This document shows, piece by piece, positions 50,031-60,464 of a stretch of 64,000 nt of DNA. This stretch comes from Bacteroidia bacterium (GTDB lineage Bacteria; Bacteroidota; Bacteroidia; SpSt-205). Each line of letters starts with the position of its first letter. Within the stretch, counting starts at the first letter, position 1. The stretch covers positions 134,727-198,726 of the forward strand of contig JAOAHZ010000007.1 in the NCBI GenBank assembly GCA_026414975.1, read 5' to 3'. Position numbers and translations under genes: made by a program. The notes under the pieces were generated by a model. It had not been told where the DNA came from and did no database searches. It saw only the letters and a program-made list of their open reading frames with translations.

Positions 50031-50038
50031 CGAAGATA
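50031..50038 (-). promoter_or_regulatory. -7 box variant TATCTTCG
   Basis: One mismatch to TAnnTTTG, six bases before the speB ATG at 50024. Confidence 0.45.
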
Positions 50039-50067
50039 CGGCCTTGTGTAGCTTTTCGGAGTTCGCT

Positions 50068-50075
50068 TATCTTTG
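50068..50075 (+). promoter_or_regulatory. -7 promoter box TATCTTTG
   Basis: Exact TAnnTTTG match, eight bases before the rhomboid ATG at 50084; it decides that start against longer in-frame options. Confidence 0.6.
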
Positions 50076-50083
50076 TGGGTAAT

Positions 50084-50881
50084 ATGGTGGGGCTCGGCAG
50101 GCGATTCTTTGCGGGAGCTACACCCTTATCTTGGCTCATTGGAGTCAATGTCGCCCTTTATGTGCTCTCGGTTTTAGTAGCTGTGGGGTTCTACCTTGCA
50201 GGAGAGCTAGCTGTATTTGAGCGTTTCTATCGCAAGTTAGCTTTACCTGGAGCCCCTACAGCCCTTCTTAGGCAGCCTTGGGCGCTCTTAACCCACATGT
50301 TCATTCACGACTGGAGAGGGTTTTGGCATATCCTCTTGAATATGCTCTGGCTATACTGGATGGGTCAGCTCTTTCTGACAACGCAACCAGGTATCCGACT
50401 CTTCTGGGCTTATGGAGCAGGGGGGCTTGGAGGCATAATAGGATTTTTGAGCTACGCCTGGGGGCACGAAGGGTATAATGGATACGCTTTCGGAGCTTCC
50501 GCGGCGGTCAATGGAGTATTTTTTGCGACCGTAGCTTTGATGCCGACCTTCCGTGTCTTTCTCTTTATTTTCGGTCCCATAGCCCTTAAGTGGCTAGCGC
50601 TGGTGTGGGTGTTTTTGGACCTTCTTCTAACCTTAGGCGGAAACGAAGCAACGGCTATAGCTCACCTTTCTGGAGCAGGCATGGGGCTACTTTTAGGGTA
50701 TTTATTGGGGCAGGGATGGGAGCCTGAGCGCCTGACCGCTCCCTTCTACCTCGCTTTCAAGAAGAGAGAGGTTACCTCAGACGAAGTTGACCGAATCTTA
50801 GAGAAGATTCATCAAAAAGGACTGAAGAGCCTTTCGCGCCGCGAGCGTGAAATACTGAAACGGGCAGCTGAAAGGCTTTAA
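50084..50881 (+). CDS. rhomboid family intramembrane serine protease
   Basis: A 265-residue protein with six or seven membrane helices. The catalytic Ser 139 is in 'FGASAAVNG' and His 194 in 'AIAHLSGAG'; 'HILLN' (82-86) is the conserved His-Asn motif of helix 2. It cleaves membrane helices within the lipid bilayer. The ATG at 50084 is chosen because it follows a TATCTTTG box by eight bases; a longer frame from 49934 would run through the speB start region. The next gene starts four bases after its stop. Confidence 0.9.
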   Translation: MVGLGRRFFAGATPLSWLIGVNVALYVLSVLVAVGFYLAGELAVFERFYRKLALPGAPTALLRQPWALLTHMFIHDWRGFWHILLNMLWLYWMGQLFLTTQPGIRLFWAYGAGGLGGIIGFLSYAWGHEGYNGYAFGASAAVNGVFFATVALMPTFRVFLFIFGPIALKWLALVWVFLDLLLTLGGNEATAIAHLSGAGMGLLLGYLLGQGWEPERLTAPFYLAFKKREVTSDEVDRILEKIHQKGLKSLSRREREILKRAAERL

Positions 50882-50885
50882 GAGC

Positions 50886-51860
50886 GTGTATTTCTGGCGA
50901 GTAGCAGGGCTCCTGCTCATGGTGCTATGGGGCCTCTCCTGGTTTGTGCCGCCCTGGGGATGGAGTCTACCCTTCTTTACGGCTCTTTTTTGGGTATACG
51001 GCGGGGGTGCCTTTTTCACCGTCGGCTTGCTGAGTGACAATCGTCATCGCTGGTTTTGGCTTGCAGGATTACTGGTTTGGATCGGAAGCCTACGATACAT
51101 CTGGAGCTTTTTCCCCTCTATCTCCCATGAGACACCCTTCTTACGGATTGCTACATTCAACATGGACGCAGCGCATTATCGGCGCCCTCAGATAGAGCGC
51201 TTAGCCGACAGCCTACGAAGGTGGCATCCCGACATTCTATGCCTGCAGGAAGTGTACTTGGGAGATTATACAGTGGAAGCCTTCGCTCGTCGTGTAGGAT
51301 ATACTCACTATACCTTTTTGGATGCCAAAATGCACATGGGAATGCTTATACTCAGCGACTTTCCTATAGAGAAGGACCGAATCCACTTGCTCCTCCCCGG
51401 CACCACAAATGGACTTCACGAGGCACGACTTCGTCTACCTGACGGCGAAGTAGCGCAGGTAATCCATATTCATTTCCCTTCCTATCGCCTAGGACGAGAA
51501 GATTCATGGAGTTGGAATTGGCTAAGCCGAATCTGGGGATACCATGCTAAGTTTTACAAAAATCTATACCACCTTTTAGAAAAACCTTCGACGATGGTAT
51601 GGGTATGTGGAGACTTCAATGCCCCTCCCTTTCACCCCATCTATCGTATGCTGAATAGGCTCCTTTATGACAGTCATACAGCGGCTCCGTGGGGAGTGGG
51701 CCCGACCTGGCAGAGGGTTCTGCGGATAGACTACATCTGGGGAAGTCACCCTGCTCTTTGGCAACGGATACGCTGGATACCCGGACAAGCTCACGCCTAC
51801 GTAGAGGCAGCTTATGCACTTTCCACAAAGAGTGCTACCTTTGTATCCTCGGGGCGTTAG
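50886..51860 (+). CDS. endonuclease/exonuclease/phosphatase family membrane protein
   Basis: A 324-residue protein with two or three membrane helices at the N terminus (about 1-70) and an EEP-fold domain (about 85-315). Visible motifs are 'IATFNMDA' (start strand, Asn), 'DILCLQEVY' (catalytic Glu), and 'VCGDFNAPP' (Asp-Asn). The substrate is unknown; members cut DNA, lipids or phosphate esters. Start is GTG at 50886. Its stop codon (51858-51860) is inside the tRNA-Val gene, and the tRNA promoter lies inside its last codons. Confidence 0.82.
   Translation: MYFWRVAGLLLMVLWGLSWFVPPWGWSLPFFTALFWVYGGGAFFTVGLLSDNRHRWFWLAGLLVWIGSLRYIWSFFPSISHETPFLRIATFNMDAAHYRRPQIERLADSLRRWHPDILCLQEVYLGDYTVEAFARRVGYTHYTFLDAKMHMGMLILSDFPIEKDRIHLLLPGTTNGLHEARLRLPDGEVAQVIHIHFPSYRLGREDSWSWNWLSRIWGYHAKFYKNLYHLLEKPSTMVWVCGDFNAPPFHPIYRMLNRLLYDSHTAAPWGVGPTWQRVLRIDYIWGSHPALWQRIRWIPGQAHAYVEAAYALSTKSATFVSSGR
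51836..51843 (+). promoter_or_regulatory. -7 promoter box TACCTTTG for tRNA-Val
   Basis: Exact TAnnTTTG match ending seven bases before the first base of the mature tRNA. Because tRNA ends are known, it calibrates the distance expected between this box and the transcript start. Confidence 0.65.
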
Positions 51861-51924
51861 CTCAGGGGTTTAGAGCGCCTGCTTCACACGCAGGAGGCCG
51901 GTGGTTCGAATCCATCACGCCCCA
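51851..51924 (+). tRNA. tRNA-Val (anticodon CAC)
   Basis: A 74-base cloverleaf: acceptor GGGGCGT pairing with ACGCCCC, D-arm with GCTC...GAGC, anticodon stem CCTGC/GCAGG with loop TTCACAC (anticodon CAC, reading GTG), and T-arm GGTGG-TTCGAAT-CCATC. Discriminator A is at 51924; CCA is not encoded. The end of the preceding gene overlaps its first ten bases, and the dxr start codon begins one base after it. Confidence 0.95.
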
Positions 51925-51925
51925 C

Positions 51926-53080
51926 TTGCGGCGAGTCGCAGTTTTAGGTGGGAGTGGAAGCATCGGCCAACAAGCGTTATCTTTGATAGCTGCCTTCCCG
52001 GATTCGTATCAACTGGTGGGGCTTTCCGTTCATCGCCAACTACCTAAAATCCAGCCGTGGATAAATCAACTCAACCCCGCTTGGATAGCCATCACCGACG
52101 AAGAAACGCGTCGTCACTCGCATTCCATCTTTCCCACCCAAAAGCTAATCGGCATAGAAGAATTGTACGAGAAACTGGCCACCGAGCCCATAGATATTGT
52201 CATAAACGGTATCGTAGGAGCTGCAGGGTTTTGGGCAAGCTGGTACACCCTTCAGAATCCTACTGCGCGCCTCGCCCTCGCTAACAAAGAAAGCTTAGTC
52301 TTCGGAGGGCAATGGCTTAGCGTTTATCGGAACCGCATCCTTCCCATAGATAGTGAGCATAGCGCTCTATTTCAGTGCCTCTTAGGTGAAAAGGTAGAAG
52401 ATGTAGAGAAACTCATTTTGACCGCTTCGGGAGGACCTTTTCGGGGAAAAAAATCAGCTGATCTTTCTCATATCACACCCTCTCAAGCTCTTGCTCACCC
52501 TGTTTGGCGCATGGGGGCTCGGATCAGTGTGGATTCTGCTACCCTCATGAATAAAGCCTTGGAGCTTATAGAAGCCTACTGGCTTTTCGGTGTACCTGCT
52601 GAACAAATAGAAGTATGGGTACATCCTCAGTGCATCCTACATTCTATGGTTCTTTTTCGGGATGGTAGCTTCAAAGCTCAGCTTAGCTACCCGGATATGC
52701 GCTTACCGATCTTGTATGCTTTATCTTACCCTTATCGCGCCCCTTTCACTCAGAAGCGATGGAGCCCCTTTTTAGAGGGAGGGACTCTGACCTTTGAAGC
52801 AGTGGATGAAGAAACCTTTCCCACACTAACCTATGCTCGGGAGGCCCTGCGCATCGGCGGTCCGGCCCCAGCTTTGCTCAATGCTACCGACGAAGTAGCC
52901 GTAGAAGCCTTCCTCCAAGGACGTATCTCGTTTTTGGATATTTTCCGGTGGCTAGAATGGACTCTCACGCAGCCTGAAGTGCGCCTTCAGCCAGAATCGC
53001 CTCACGGAATGGAAGCTCTGGAGAAGGCCTTTCGTGAAAAAGTTCAATTGCACTTCTTAGGAAAGGCCCATGCAAAGTGA
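51926..53080 (+). CDS. dxr: 1-deoxy-D-xylulose 5-phosphate reductoisomerase
   Basis: A 384-residue NADPH enzyme making 2-C-methyl-D-erythritol 4-phosphate, the committed step of the MEP isoprenoid pathway. Hallmarks are 'VAVLGGSGSIGQQAL' (Rossmann loop), 'ALANKESLVFGG', 'PIDSEHSAL' (metal site), 'TASGGPF' and 'SVDSATLMNKALELIEA'. The reading frame runs upstream through the tRNA, so the only sensible start is TTG at 51926, one base after the tRNA. This gives the normal N terminus. It overlaps obgE by 11 bases. Confidence 0.93.
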   Translation: MRRVAVLGGSGSIGQQALSLIAAFPDSYQLVGLSVHRQLPKIQPWINQLNPAWIAITDEETRRHSHSIFPTQKLIGIEELYEKLATEPIDIVINGIVGAAGFWASWYTLQNPTARLALANKESLVFGGQWLSVYRNRILPIDSEHSALFQCLLGEKVEDVEKLILTASGGPFRGKKSADLSHITPSQALAHPVWRMGARISVDSATLMNKALELIEAYWLFGVPAEQIEVWVHPQCILHSMVLFRDGSFKAQLSYPDMRLPILYALSYPYRAPFTQKRWSPFLEGGTLTFEAVDEETFPTLTYAREALRIGGPAPALLNATDEVAVEAFLQGRISFLDIFRWLEWTLTQPEVRLQPESPHGMEALEKAFREKVQLHFLGKAHAK

Positions 53081-54101
53081 GAGCGATTTTATTGACTATG
53101 TACAACTGCGGGTGGAAGCGGGAAACGGAGGCGCCGGAGTCGTGCACTGGCGCCGAGAGAAGTTTGTACCCCGAGGTGGACCGGATGGAGGAGATGGCGG
53201 GGATGGCGGTAGCATCTGGATGGAAGCCGACCCCCACAAATGGACCCTCTTAGACGTTCGGTATAAACGCCTCTTACGAGCTCCATCCGGAGAGCCCGGA
53301 CGAGGACAGTGTCAAAAAGGCGCCTCCGGTAAGGATATCATCTTACGCGTGCCCTTGGGAACCATAGCATGGGATGCTGAGACGGGAGAACTAATCGGCG
53401 AAGTGCTTCAGCCTGGGGACAAAGTGTGCTTGGCCCGAGGAGGACGCGGAGGCCGGGGAAATCATGCCTTTCGCTCACCAACCCTGCGAGCCCCCGACTT
53501 CGCCGAACCCGGCGAACCCGGCCAAAAGCGCCTCATCCGATTGGAACTAAAGCTCTTAGCCGACGTCGGTCTCATCGGTCCGCCTAACGCCGGTAAATCT
53601 ACCCTCCTCAGCGTAATCACCCGCGCCCGTCCTAAAATCGCTCCTTACCCCTTTACTACCCTCGTACCCCAGCTCGGCGTGGTACAGGATGAGCGCGGCC
53701 GAAGTTTCGTCATAGCCGACTTACCTGGACTAATAGAAGGGGCTGCCCAAGGTAAAGGGCTCGGCCATCGTTTCCTTCGCCACGTAGAGCGAGGAGCCAT
53801 TTTGCTTTTTACCTTGCCCTTAGACCATCCACACCCCTCAGCTCTCTTTTATGCTCTCCAAAAAGAGCTCCACACCTACCACCCAGCCTTAGCAGAAAAG
53901 CCCTACCTCATAGCTTTCACCAAATGTGATTTAGTGCCTCCTCCTCAGCGCTCCAGTTACCTCATTCCGCAAGAAGCGGCACCCCAGTTTTTTATCTCCA
54001 GCATTACCCGCGAAGGACTCCCTGAGCTCCTCAGTCATCTACGCTCAATGGTAGAAGCTCACCGCGGAACCCGCAAAGTATCGCAGCCTTTTTATTCATG
54101 A
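53070..54101 (+). CDS. obgE: Obg GTPase
   Basis: A 343-residue essential GTPase of ribosome maturation. The Gly-rich Obg fold is at the N terminus ('DYVQLRVEAGNGGAGVVHWRR', 'GGDGGDGGS', about 4-160), followed by the G domain with G1 'GPPNAGKST', G3 'DLPGLIEGAAQGKGLG' and G4 'FTKCDL'. No extra C-terminal domain is present, as in many phyla. The start codon is within dxr, so translation is coupled. The 247-base gap after it (54102-54348) holds no clear feature. Confidence 0.95.
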   Translation: MQSESDFIDYVQLRVEAGNGGAGVVHWRREKFVPRGGPDGGDGGDGGSIWMEADPHKWTLLDVRYKRLLRAPSGEPGRGQCQKGASGKDIILRVPLGTIAWDAETGELIGEVLQPGDKVCLARGGRGGRGNHAFRSPTLRAPDFAEPGEPGQKRLIRLELKLLADVGLIGPPNAGKSTLLSVITRARPKIAPYPFTTLVPQLGVVQDERGRSFVIADLPGLIEGAAQGKGLGHRFLRHVERGAILLFTLPLDHPHPSALFYALQKELHTYHPALAEKPYLIAFTKCDLVPPPQRSSYLIPQEAAPQFFISSITREGLPELLSHLRSMVEAHRGTRKVSQPFYS

Positions 54102-54354
54102 GGGAGACTACGCTTACAGGCAATCGGCCCAGCAGCTTCGCCCCTATGCTCCTTTCCATGAGATTTTCCTAACTCTCTGGCGTCCTCGGTGCCCTCAACC
54201 CAAGAGTCAACGTGCCTTTTCACGGCTTACGAGAAAGGTAGACAAGAGACTGCGCTTACATGCTCTACAGATATAGCCACAGAGTCTTAGGACACCCCAC
54301 CCAACTTGCTCGGATGCTCCACCTATTCACTTTGAAGCAAGAGAGACCGTGTCT

Positions 54355-55455
54355 ATGGACGAGATAAGCCAGACTGGGGCCCTTCTCCTTGCTCTATTCG
54401 CCCTTTATCTATCCATCCAACTCTTCATCACCGCCCTCCTCAAACGCTATCCCCTCCCCTCTATCCGACAGACTGGTAGTGCTATGCAGGTCCTGATTCC
54501 CTTTCGGAACGAAGCGGATGTACTGGGCGGCTTGATAGAGTCCCTGAAGCATCAATCCATGCCCTTGGACCTTGTGTTTGCCGATGACAGCTCTATAGAT
54601 GAGAGCCGACGCGTCATTATATCGGCTTTGGGGGAACAGGGGGTGATCTTAGCCGTACCTGACTCTATCCATGAACGGTATCCTGGCAAACACGCTGTGC
54701 TGGCGTATGCCGAAAAGTTCATGAAAACCGATGTTTTTTTCATAGCGGATGCCGACATGCGATTTCCCCCCAAGTGGGCTCAGTCTCTGTATACGGCGTT
54801 AGAGGGCGATGCGAGATTGGGGGCGGTGTGCGCACCGAGCCTTCCTCTGGAGAAGGACCTGTGGCAGGCCTTTCAGCGGATAGAGTGGGCATCTATTCTG
54901 TATCTCATCATGGCCTTACAGCGCTTCGGAGAAGTACCTACGGCGATAGGTAATAGCATGGCCGTCCGACGAAAGGCTTGGGCGGAGGTAGGGGGGTGGG
55001 AAGCCCTATCCCCTACCCTGGTAGAAGACTATGAATTCTTAAGGGCGCTAGAACGAGCGGGATGGCGTCTGCAATGGGTTTTTCATCCCAATACGCTGGG
55101 GGCCACTCGGGCTGAACCCAGTTTTTACCGTTGGGTCCAGCAGCGGCTGCGCTGGCGCGCCGCCGCACGCCGCCTTTCTCTTATGCCTATCGCCTACTGG
55201 AGCTTTCAATCTATTTTACCCTGGACTCTAATAGGCCTACAAAGCTGGACAGGCTGGATAGGGGCTCTCAGCCTTTGGATAACCGCTGAGGCTCTCCCCC
55301 TTTGGCGATTTCGCCACCTCGTAGCAGCCAACCGAATCCTCCGCTACCTCCCGCTCCTTTTGATTTATCGCTTCATTCAAGGACCCTGGCTCCTGTGGCT
55401 AAGATTCGCTGATAGGCCGATAGAGTGGCGAAATAGATACTACCCCTCTAAATGA
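54355..55455 (+). CDS. family 2 glycosyltransferase, membrane-bound
   Basis: A 366-residue glycosyltransferase with an N-terminal membrane helix and two or three C-terminal ones. The GT-A core shows 'VLIPFRNEADVLGGLIESL', 'DLVFADDSS', the DxD metal site in 'FIADADMRFPP', 'VEDYEFLRAL' (catalytic Asp region) and the 'QQRLRWR' Q-x-x-R-W motif. Enzymes of this type add sugars to lipids or extend polysaccharides; the acceptor is unknown. ATG 54355 or GTG 54349 may be the start. A weak TCACTTTG box lies 20 bases upstream. Confidence 0.85.
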   Translation: MDEISQTGALLLALFALYLSIQLFITALLKRYPLPSIRQTGSAMQVLIPFRNEADVLGGLIESLKHQSMPLDLVFADDSSIDESRRVIISALGEQGVILAVPDSIHERYPGKHAVLAYAEKFMKTDVFFIADADMRFPPKWAQSLYTALEGDARLGAVCAPSLPLEKDLWQAFQRIEWASILYLIMALQRFGEVPTAIGNSMAVRRKAWAEVGGWEALSPTLVEDYEFLRALERAGWRLQWVFHPNTLGATRAEPSFYRWVQQRLRWRAAARRLSLMPIAYWSFQSILPWTLIGLQSWTGWIGALSLWITAEALPLWRFRHLVAANRILRYLPLLLIYRFIQGPWLLWLRFADRPIEWRNRYYPSK

Positions 55456-55459
55456 TAAA

Positions 55460-55497
55460 CCCCCGGGGACTCAACCCGAAGGGAATCAACCCGGGGG
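55460..55497 (+). terminator. GC-rich hairpin after the glycosyltransferase
   Basis: An eight-pair stem CCCCCGGG / CCCGGGGG, with an inner CCC-GAA-GGG stem in the loop. There is no T-tract, but it directly follows the stop codon. Confidence 0.45.
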
Positions 55498-55522
55498 CCT
55501 CTCTGCTGGGCTAGTACAAAGA

Positions 55523-55556
55523 TGCGAACTTTTCCATATTCGCAAGGGCTTTTTCT
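55523..55556 (+). terminator. possible second terminator hairpin
   Basis: Stem TGCGAA (55523-55528) and TTCGCA (55539-55544) around a ten-base loop, followed by AGGG and a T-run at 55550-55554. Confidence 0.45.
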
Positions 55557-55823
55557 TAAGTAGAAACTTCAGTTGCGTTATTTAGGCTCTGAGTGGTAGA
55601 AAAATCCATCCGAAGAGCATCCTGCGTCCCCTCATTCCTTGCAGGAAATCAGAGACTTAGCATAAGATGAGTAGATGAAGAGGAATATACCCTACCCTGA
55701 TTCCGTTTATTAGGCTCTCGGCCATATATGCACAGGCTCCTCGGGTAAATGCCAGAAACCTATCAACTACCCCCCCCACCTCCTTTCAGTCACATTCCAC
55801 CATTTTTTCCTAACTTGCTTCTG
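55557..55823. other. intergenic before the SpoIIE gene, nothing seen
   Basis: No open reading frame or clear structure is visible here. With the two hairpins before it, the gap from 55456 to 55823 is 368 bases. TAACTTGC at 55811-55818, one T short of the -7 box, stands five bases before the ATG at 55824. Confidence 0.4.
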
Positions 55824-57521
55824 ATGAGTTGGTTTGACTGGCTCAGCCGAGCTAAGCCAAATAAAACAGACCAACTGGGCTTAGAAAGCATGCCCCTAAG
55901 TTACGAAATCGCCAACCTCATGGCGAAATTCTACCCTGAACCAGTTCTGGTCATCGATGGAGAGGCAGACAAGATTGAATGGGCCAGCCCAGGCCTAATG
56001 ATATTTAGTGGATGCAGCGTCAGCGAATTGAAGAATATATCTCCTTCCGAGTTCATGACCCAGTTTTTTGATCCTAAGGATACCATTCTTTCTCTATACA
56101 GAGAGGCAAAGCCCGACGGAGAGTTCAAAGCGCAGTTTCGCTCAATCTCAGGCTGGAAAACAGTCTATGGGCTATGGACGCGCCTCCCCGAGGAAAGGGG
56201 TCTGGCAAGGTTATATCTTCTTATGCTGAAGGACATAACCGAAATAGAGCTCCTACGGCAAGAGACCCTTCAATATTCAGAAGAGCTTCAGCAACAGCTG
56301 GATACCATACAGCAGCTTGCCGAGGAAAGAAATCGCATAATACAGCGGCTTCGAGAACAATCTGAGAAGCTTCGCTTAATCAGTGCAGCCACAGGTTATT
56401 CTAACACTATGAGCTTCATCTTAGAACCTGATGGAACGATTACTTGGATTAACCGACTCTTTGAAAAAGCCTCGGGCTGGAAAGCTAACGAGCTGATAGG
56501 GAAAAACGTCAGAGACATTGGAGGCTCCTTTGCTCATTTACTTCCTCATCCTGACGCTGAGCCGACCGAAGAGACGCTCATTACTCAGCATTTTCACCGG
56601 GCTCCTTTCACTGAGGAGATATTTGCTTACGATAGACAAGGGAGAGGATATTGGATGCTTATCACTGTAGCCCCTATACCAGATGAGTTGGGTCAGACGA
56701 CTCACTATATAGGCTCTCTCATCAATATCCATGATAAAAAGCTTCGTGAGGAACAGCTCCGTCAATATAAGGAGGAGATTCAGCAATCCCTGAGCTACGC
56801 TGAAAAGATTCAGGAGCGATTTTTCTCTCATACTGAGGAGCTTCACAAGTATTTCTCTGCAGTGGAGCTCTGGTACAACCCCATCTTAGGGATTGGTGGC
56901 GATTTCTACTACTGGGACCCTATGGAAGAAGAAGTAATCATCGCCATGGGAGATTGTACCGGGCACGGGGTACCGGCATCTATGCTAAGCATTTATGCGC
57001 TCACCACTCTCCGCCTAACCATCAAAGCTCATAAGTCCGACCTACAGGCCATTTATAACCGTTTACTAATGGATATAAAGGCAGTTTTTGGAGGAGACAA
57101 CCCGCTGTATGAAGGATTTGAGCTATCCTTACTCAAATATGACCGTGAAACAGCGAGAGCTATGTACGTTGGAGCTGGTCGACCCCTGTGGGTACTCCGA
57201 GAAGGCGTTGTAGTTAATGTTTTAAGTAGCAGGGCAGACATTAGCGTCACACATGCTACCTTTCCAGGAGGAGGCGAAGTGGTTCCCCAGCAGCTCAACC
57301 TGCAGAAAGGAGATAGGCTTTATTTATTTTCAGATGGTCTGACCGATCAGCTCAATAGAGAGGGCAAACGGTTCTCCAAGAGTCGATTACAGAAACTAAT
57401 CCAAACCACTGGCCATCTCTCTCTGTCCGAACAGGTTGAACTAATCCGACAGGCTATAGGTCAGTGGTCTGAGGGGATCTCTCAGACAGACGACCAGACT
57501 TTAGTGGCCCTTGAAATATAA
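55824..57521 (+). CDS. PAS-domain serine phosphatase (SpoIIE/PP2C type)
   Basis: A 565-residue cytoplasmic signalling protein. There are two PAS-like domains (about 15-145 and 190-310; the second starts 'TMSFILEPDGTITWINRLFE') joined by coiled coils, and a C-terminal PP2C-SpoIIE phosphatase (about 345-565). The metal-binding Asp residues lie in 'GIGGDFYYWD', 'AMGDCTGHGVPASML', 'LFSDGLTDQ' and 'QTDDQTLVA'. It should dephosphorylate an anti-sigma antagonist or similar partner. The ATG at 55824 is used because the upstream extension from 55749 is just a Pro-rich, noncoding-like stretch. Confidence 0.87.
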   Translation: MSWFDWLSRAKPNKTDQLGLESMPLSYEIANLMAKFYPEPVLVIDGEADKIEWASPGLMIFSGCSVSELKNISPSEFMTQFFDPKDTILSLYREAKPDGEFKAQFRSISGWKTVYGLWTRLPEERGLARLYLLMLKDITEIELLRQETLQYSEELQQQLDTIQQLAEERNRIIQRLREQSEKLRLISAATGYSNTMSFILEPDGTITWINRLFEKASGWKANELIGKNVRDIGGSFAHLLPHPDAEPTEETLITQHFHRAPFTEEIFAYDRQGRGYWMLITVAPIPDELGQTTHYIGSLINIHDKKLREEQLRQYKEEIQQSLSYAEKIQERFFSHTEELHKYFSAVELWYNPILGIGGDFYYWDPMEEEVIIAMGDCTGHGVPASMLSIYALTTLRLTIKAHKSDLQAIYNRLLMDIKAVFGGDNPLYEGFELSLLKYDRETARAMYVGAGRPLWVLREGVVVNVLSSRADISVTHATFPGGGEVVPQQLNLQKGDRLYLFSDGLTDQLNREGKRFSKSRLQKLIQTTGHLSLSEQVELIRQAIGQWSEGISQTDDQTLVALEI

Positions 57522-57624
57522 AATCTAGTCGTCACCCCGAGATAGATTGAGGGGAACTTTTGGTCGGCTATGCAGTTCAAGCCATTCTATCGCAACAAAG
57601 GGAGGAGGGTGGCTCTTTACGTGG

Positions 57625-57860
57625 TTATCGCACCAGAATGCGAACAGCCCCGTCAGGTAGCACCCATAGAAAGCCTCCATGGATGGGAAAGACCTTTTCT
57701 CCCTCTGATGTCGAAAGGCGAACTTCACCCTTTGCAAGCTGAGCGATAAAAGGGGCATGTCCTTCCCACACTTCAAAAGCCCCCTCAAGGCTGGTTGCTG
57801 CTACTCGCTGTGCTTGCCCTTCATAGAGGGGGCCTGTTATCGCATAAACCGCTGTGTACA

Positions 57861-57861
<1 letters not shown>
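57625..57861 (-). CDS. atpC: F0F1 ATP synthase epsilon subunit, short form
   Basis: A 78-residue protein corresponding to the N-terminal beta-sandwich of epsilon ('GPLYEGQAQRVAATSLEGAFEVWEGHAP' region and 'IHGGFLWVLPDGAVRILV'). The helical C-terminal domain, which in other bacteria inhibits ATP hydrolysis, is missing. This short form is common in Bacteroidota. It follows atpD with a one-base overlap (TAATG). Confidence 0.9.
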
Positions 57862-59498
<1,637 letters not shown>

Positions 59499-59580
59499 TT
59501 AGATTAAGCTACTGAGCGTGAGGCATATGCAAGCTGGAAAACCAGCCGAGACTATCAAGCCTTCAAGTATAAAGTAACTC

Positions 59581-59742
59581 TTGACTGTAATCTACCGCAT
59601 CGCTGAAACAGGGTTTCGTATCTGGCCTTCACCTGGCATGCTTTTATTTATGGATACCTCAGAACGCCCCCACCTTAAAGCTTGTGTCAGCAATCAGGAT
59701 GGAGTGCCGATGTTATACTTAGCCACAGGGACAATCCCTTGA
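59581..59742 (+). other. small open frame in a 362-base gap, unproven
   Basis: The 362-base gap (59388-59749) holds one frame of 53 codons from TTG 59581 to TGA 59742. Its translation looks ordered ('FRIWPSPGMLLFMDTSERPH', 'QDGVPMLYLATG') but there is no -7 box before it and no family I know. It may be a small protein or a leftover of a decayed gene. Nothing else is visible in the gap. Confidence 0.25.
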
Positions 59743-59749
59743 GACAGAG

Positions 59750-60283
59750 CTATTGGAAGCGGATTTTCTCACATCCCGTAGCTCCTGGCCCTATAGTAAT
59801 GAAGCCATCCCGGATCACCCCTTTTCCAGGATAGTAAGCGCTATAGATCAGGCGCCAGCAACGGGAACCTCCTCCTAAAACACCTCCCCCGCCCCCGCAC
59901 ACATCTGACATATCCCCTAACCGGTAGTGAAAGCGAAACTTCTTCACTCCACTATCTTCACAGGTCGGCTCTGTGAGGAAAGCTTCGGAGCGGAGATAGA
60001 AGCTATTCCACAGCTCCTGCGAAGGGCCGCCTTGTGGATCCGGGTCGCTTATGCGCAGGTAGAGCGTATCTATTTCCAACTGAGCCAGATAGCGAGCGAA
60101 GGTGGTATCAAACCAGAAAGCTATCGTATAGTTGTATTCGCAAATCTCGCCTTTGTGGCGATTACAGTCGCTGCAGTAGTTAGTAGCTACTTGCTCCATG
60201 CATCCCTCCTTTCGCCGACATGCCGTAAATAGAAGCCCCCCGAGGGTTAGGAGGACAATGCCTGCTTTGCTTTTCCAACGCAT
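59750..60283 (-). CDS. lipoprotein of unknown function, Cys-rich
   Basis: A 177-residue lipoprotein whose signal 'LLTLGGLLFTAC' closely matches that of the glutaminyl-cyclase-like protein. The mature part has several cysteines in pairs ('CMEQVATNYCSDCNRHKGEIC', 'CEDSG', 'DVCGGGGG', 'RCW', 'GCEK'), likely disulphides or a metal site, and a beta-rich core. No known domain was recognised. It has its own TAAGTTTG box four bases upstream. Confidence 0.7.
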   Translation of the reverse strand: MRWKSKAGIVLLTLGGLLFTACRRKEGCMEQVATNYCSDCNRHKGEICEYNYTIAFWFDTTFARYLAQLEIDTLYLRISDPDPQGGPSQELWNSFYLRSEAFLTEPTCEDSGVKKFRFHYRLGDMSDVCGGGGGVLGGGSRCWRLIYSAYYPGKGVIRDGFITIGPGATGCEKIRFQ

Positions 60284-60287
60284 ACAA

Positions 60288-60295
60288 CAAACTTA
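60288..60295 (-). promoter_or_regulatory. -7 promoter box TAAGTTTG
   Basis: Exact TAnnTTTG match, four bases before the ATG at 60283. Confidence 0.6.
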
Positions 60296-60464
60296 AGAAG
60301 CGCAAATTAGCCGGCGACCTTCTCCCCATAAAACAGAGCTTTTGCTTACTTCCTGCTCTCACGAGTAAAGTTGGGCTGCTATCCAGCGGGATGGGAGACC
60401 ATTTTACCTGATAAAGCTCAGGATGGCGCAGAGGGACTCGAACAGAGGAATAGCTCCCCTCTCA

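Noticed and set aside
51689-51925. Long frame upstream of dxr
   Set aside because: It runs through the tRNA and the end of the preceding gene; the Dxr fold begins right at TTG 51926.
54102-54348. Reading frame of about 55 codons after obgE
   Set aside because: No start codon, no promoter box and no recognisable pattern.
55749-55823. N-terminal extension of the PAS/SpoIIE protein
   Set aside because: Translation is a Pro-rich run unlike any domain; ATG 55824 gives a normal start.
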